Assembly: GCF_040412425.1 (NCBI RefSeq)
Contig: NC_089741.1
Coordinates: forward strand, 40,061,038 to 40,125,037
Source of the DNA: Macrobrachium rosenbergii
Taxonomy: Eukaryota > Arthropoda > Malacostraca > Decapoda > Palaemonidae
Length of the DNA: 64,000 nt
Direction: 5' to 3'
Made by a program: the position numbers and the translations under genes. Below, piece by piece: positions 63,101 to 64,000 of this stretch. The notes beneath the pieces are model-generated. The model saw nothing but the letters and a program-made list of their open reading frames with translations. It was not told the origin of the DNA and did not search any database. Each line of letters begins with the position of its first letter. Positions within the stretch are counted from its first letter, which is position 1.

Positions 63101-64000
63101 TAAAAGATTTTTAATGACAATGTCGGCATTGCAAATATCATCTGCACAGCAAGTTTAGCGATGAATCTAAAAGCAGCACGTAATAAATACGAAACTAATG
63201 TTTTGAGGACGATAAGACTATTTCTGTGACTACAGCAAGGAGCTGTAGTCACAGAGAGAATGTAGGATTGAGGGCTGAGCTATGAGTTGCTCGTAACAAA
63301 TGAAAGAAACTTAGCCAAAGCTTTAGCAAAGCCCTTTGTATGTAGGATTTCCGGTAGATAACGATAGGCAGGTTGACAGCAAAGCTGTTATGATTTGTCA
63401 AGCAAAGTATTAACGTGATCTATGGTAGATTTTAGACCGAATAATTACAAAAACTTATAGAATAAGATATAAAACAAACAGTATGTAATAGGGAAGGTGA
63501 AAAGGTTGAAATTCATTGGTAAAAACAAACCACCTATCCCAAATAGTGAAATATGGTAAAGGTCAACAGGTGAACTAGATTCTTGTTATAAGAAAATGCT
63601 GCCCATGAAAAGTTTTTCTTGGTCCATAGCCAGCTCAGAATAAAATAGAAATTAACGAAACTAAAATGTAATTTAACCGAAGAACGAAAATGGTCTATCT
63701 GTAGTAGCAACAATAAATGTAAAGCATTACGATAACTTTATTCCGAATATGATTAACATAACAACAGAGATCTAGATGAAGGCAATAGTCCGTATAAGTA
63801 CTTTCTCAAATTCGAGAAGAATTTACGCAGTTAGGCAACACATTTTCACGTTTTGTAATTTACCTGGAAGTCTGGAATACAAACGGGCAAATACTGTCAA
63901 CATAAAATCATATTTAGATCGTTCCACTTATTTCAAAAATGAGTTTTGTTATTCTCTTACGACTGGGATACTTCTTATTGTATATAATTTTACCCGTTGC
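60168..64000. other. upstream flank of the oligopeptidase gene
   Basis: The first 300 bp should hold the 5' untranslated region and promoter; no TATA box or other sharp signal was identified. Beyond it, open frames such as 61,050-61,298 and 61,244-61,645 (about 130 codons) show no recognisable family. No repeats beyond short AGGTTAGGTT-like pieces near 62,130-62,310 and the hairpin at 63,223. Confidence 0.5.
63223..63255. repeat. perfect 14-bp palindrome with 5-base loop
   Basis: TCTGTGACTACAGC, AAGGA, then GCTGTAGTCACAGA. No poly-T after it and no gene nearby. Confidence 0.9.

Overview
The window looks like nuclear DNA from a decapod crustacean (shrimp, prawn or crayfish type). The reasons are the very high density of (CT)n, (TA)n and (ATT)n microsatellites in the first 30 kb, arthropod-like split genes with long introns, and three dispersed repeats (near 37.2, 37.6-37.9 and 54.1-54.5 kb) that resemble, from memory and unverified, repeats common in decapod sequence. 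There is no operon-like organisation and no bacterial feature. No tRNA or rRNA gene was recognised.

Two protein-coding genes are certain. (1) On the + strand, five exons between 17,496 and 29,478 splice in frame into a rhomboid intramembrane serine protease of 303 residues as visible, with GASGG catalytic serine and AHLTG catalytic histidine. Its first visible residues align with the segment that follows the EF-hand in vertebrate RHBDL3, so the true N-terminus may lie in exons upstream of this window. (2) On the - strand, fourteen exons between 60,167 and 42,767 splice in frame into a thimet oligopeptidase/neurolysin-family M3 metallopeptidase of about 714 residues (733 with an alternative exon 1/2 junction), with HEFGH zinc motif, third zinc-ligand Glu and a mitochondrial-type presequence. 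The two genes converge tail to tail across about 13 kb with no recognised gene.

Layout: 1-1,200 one end of a foldback-type transposon; 1.8-8.3 kb dense microsatellites and minisatellites; 8,738-12,857 a complete but dead hAT transposon with 8-bp target-site duplication and a relic transposase on the - strand; 13-17.4 kb upstream region of the rhomboid gene with a possible 5' untranslated exon; 17.5-29.5 kb rhomboid gene, its introns packed with microsatellites, minisatellites and G-rich tracts; 29.5-42 kb 3' flank and intergenic DNA with tandem repeats, a foldback MITE and a dispersed repeat; 42.8-60.2 kb oligopeptidase gene, poor in microsatellites but with a degenerate repeat family in its largest intron; 60.2-64 kb upstream flank with no recognised gene.

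The points most worth checking are: a frame-locked pair of alternative splice configurations between the presequence exon and exon 2 of the oligopeptidase; a GC-AG intron in the same gene; the hAT element; the missing EF-hand region of the rhomboid; a repeated microsatellite-plus-linker architecture seen at five or more places; and a degenerate, partly inverted repeat family with a zinc-knuckle-like reading frame inside intron 13 of the oligopeptidase. All splice sites were read by eye from reading frame, homology and GT-AG consensus; no transcript evidence was available.
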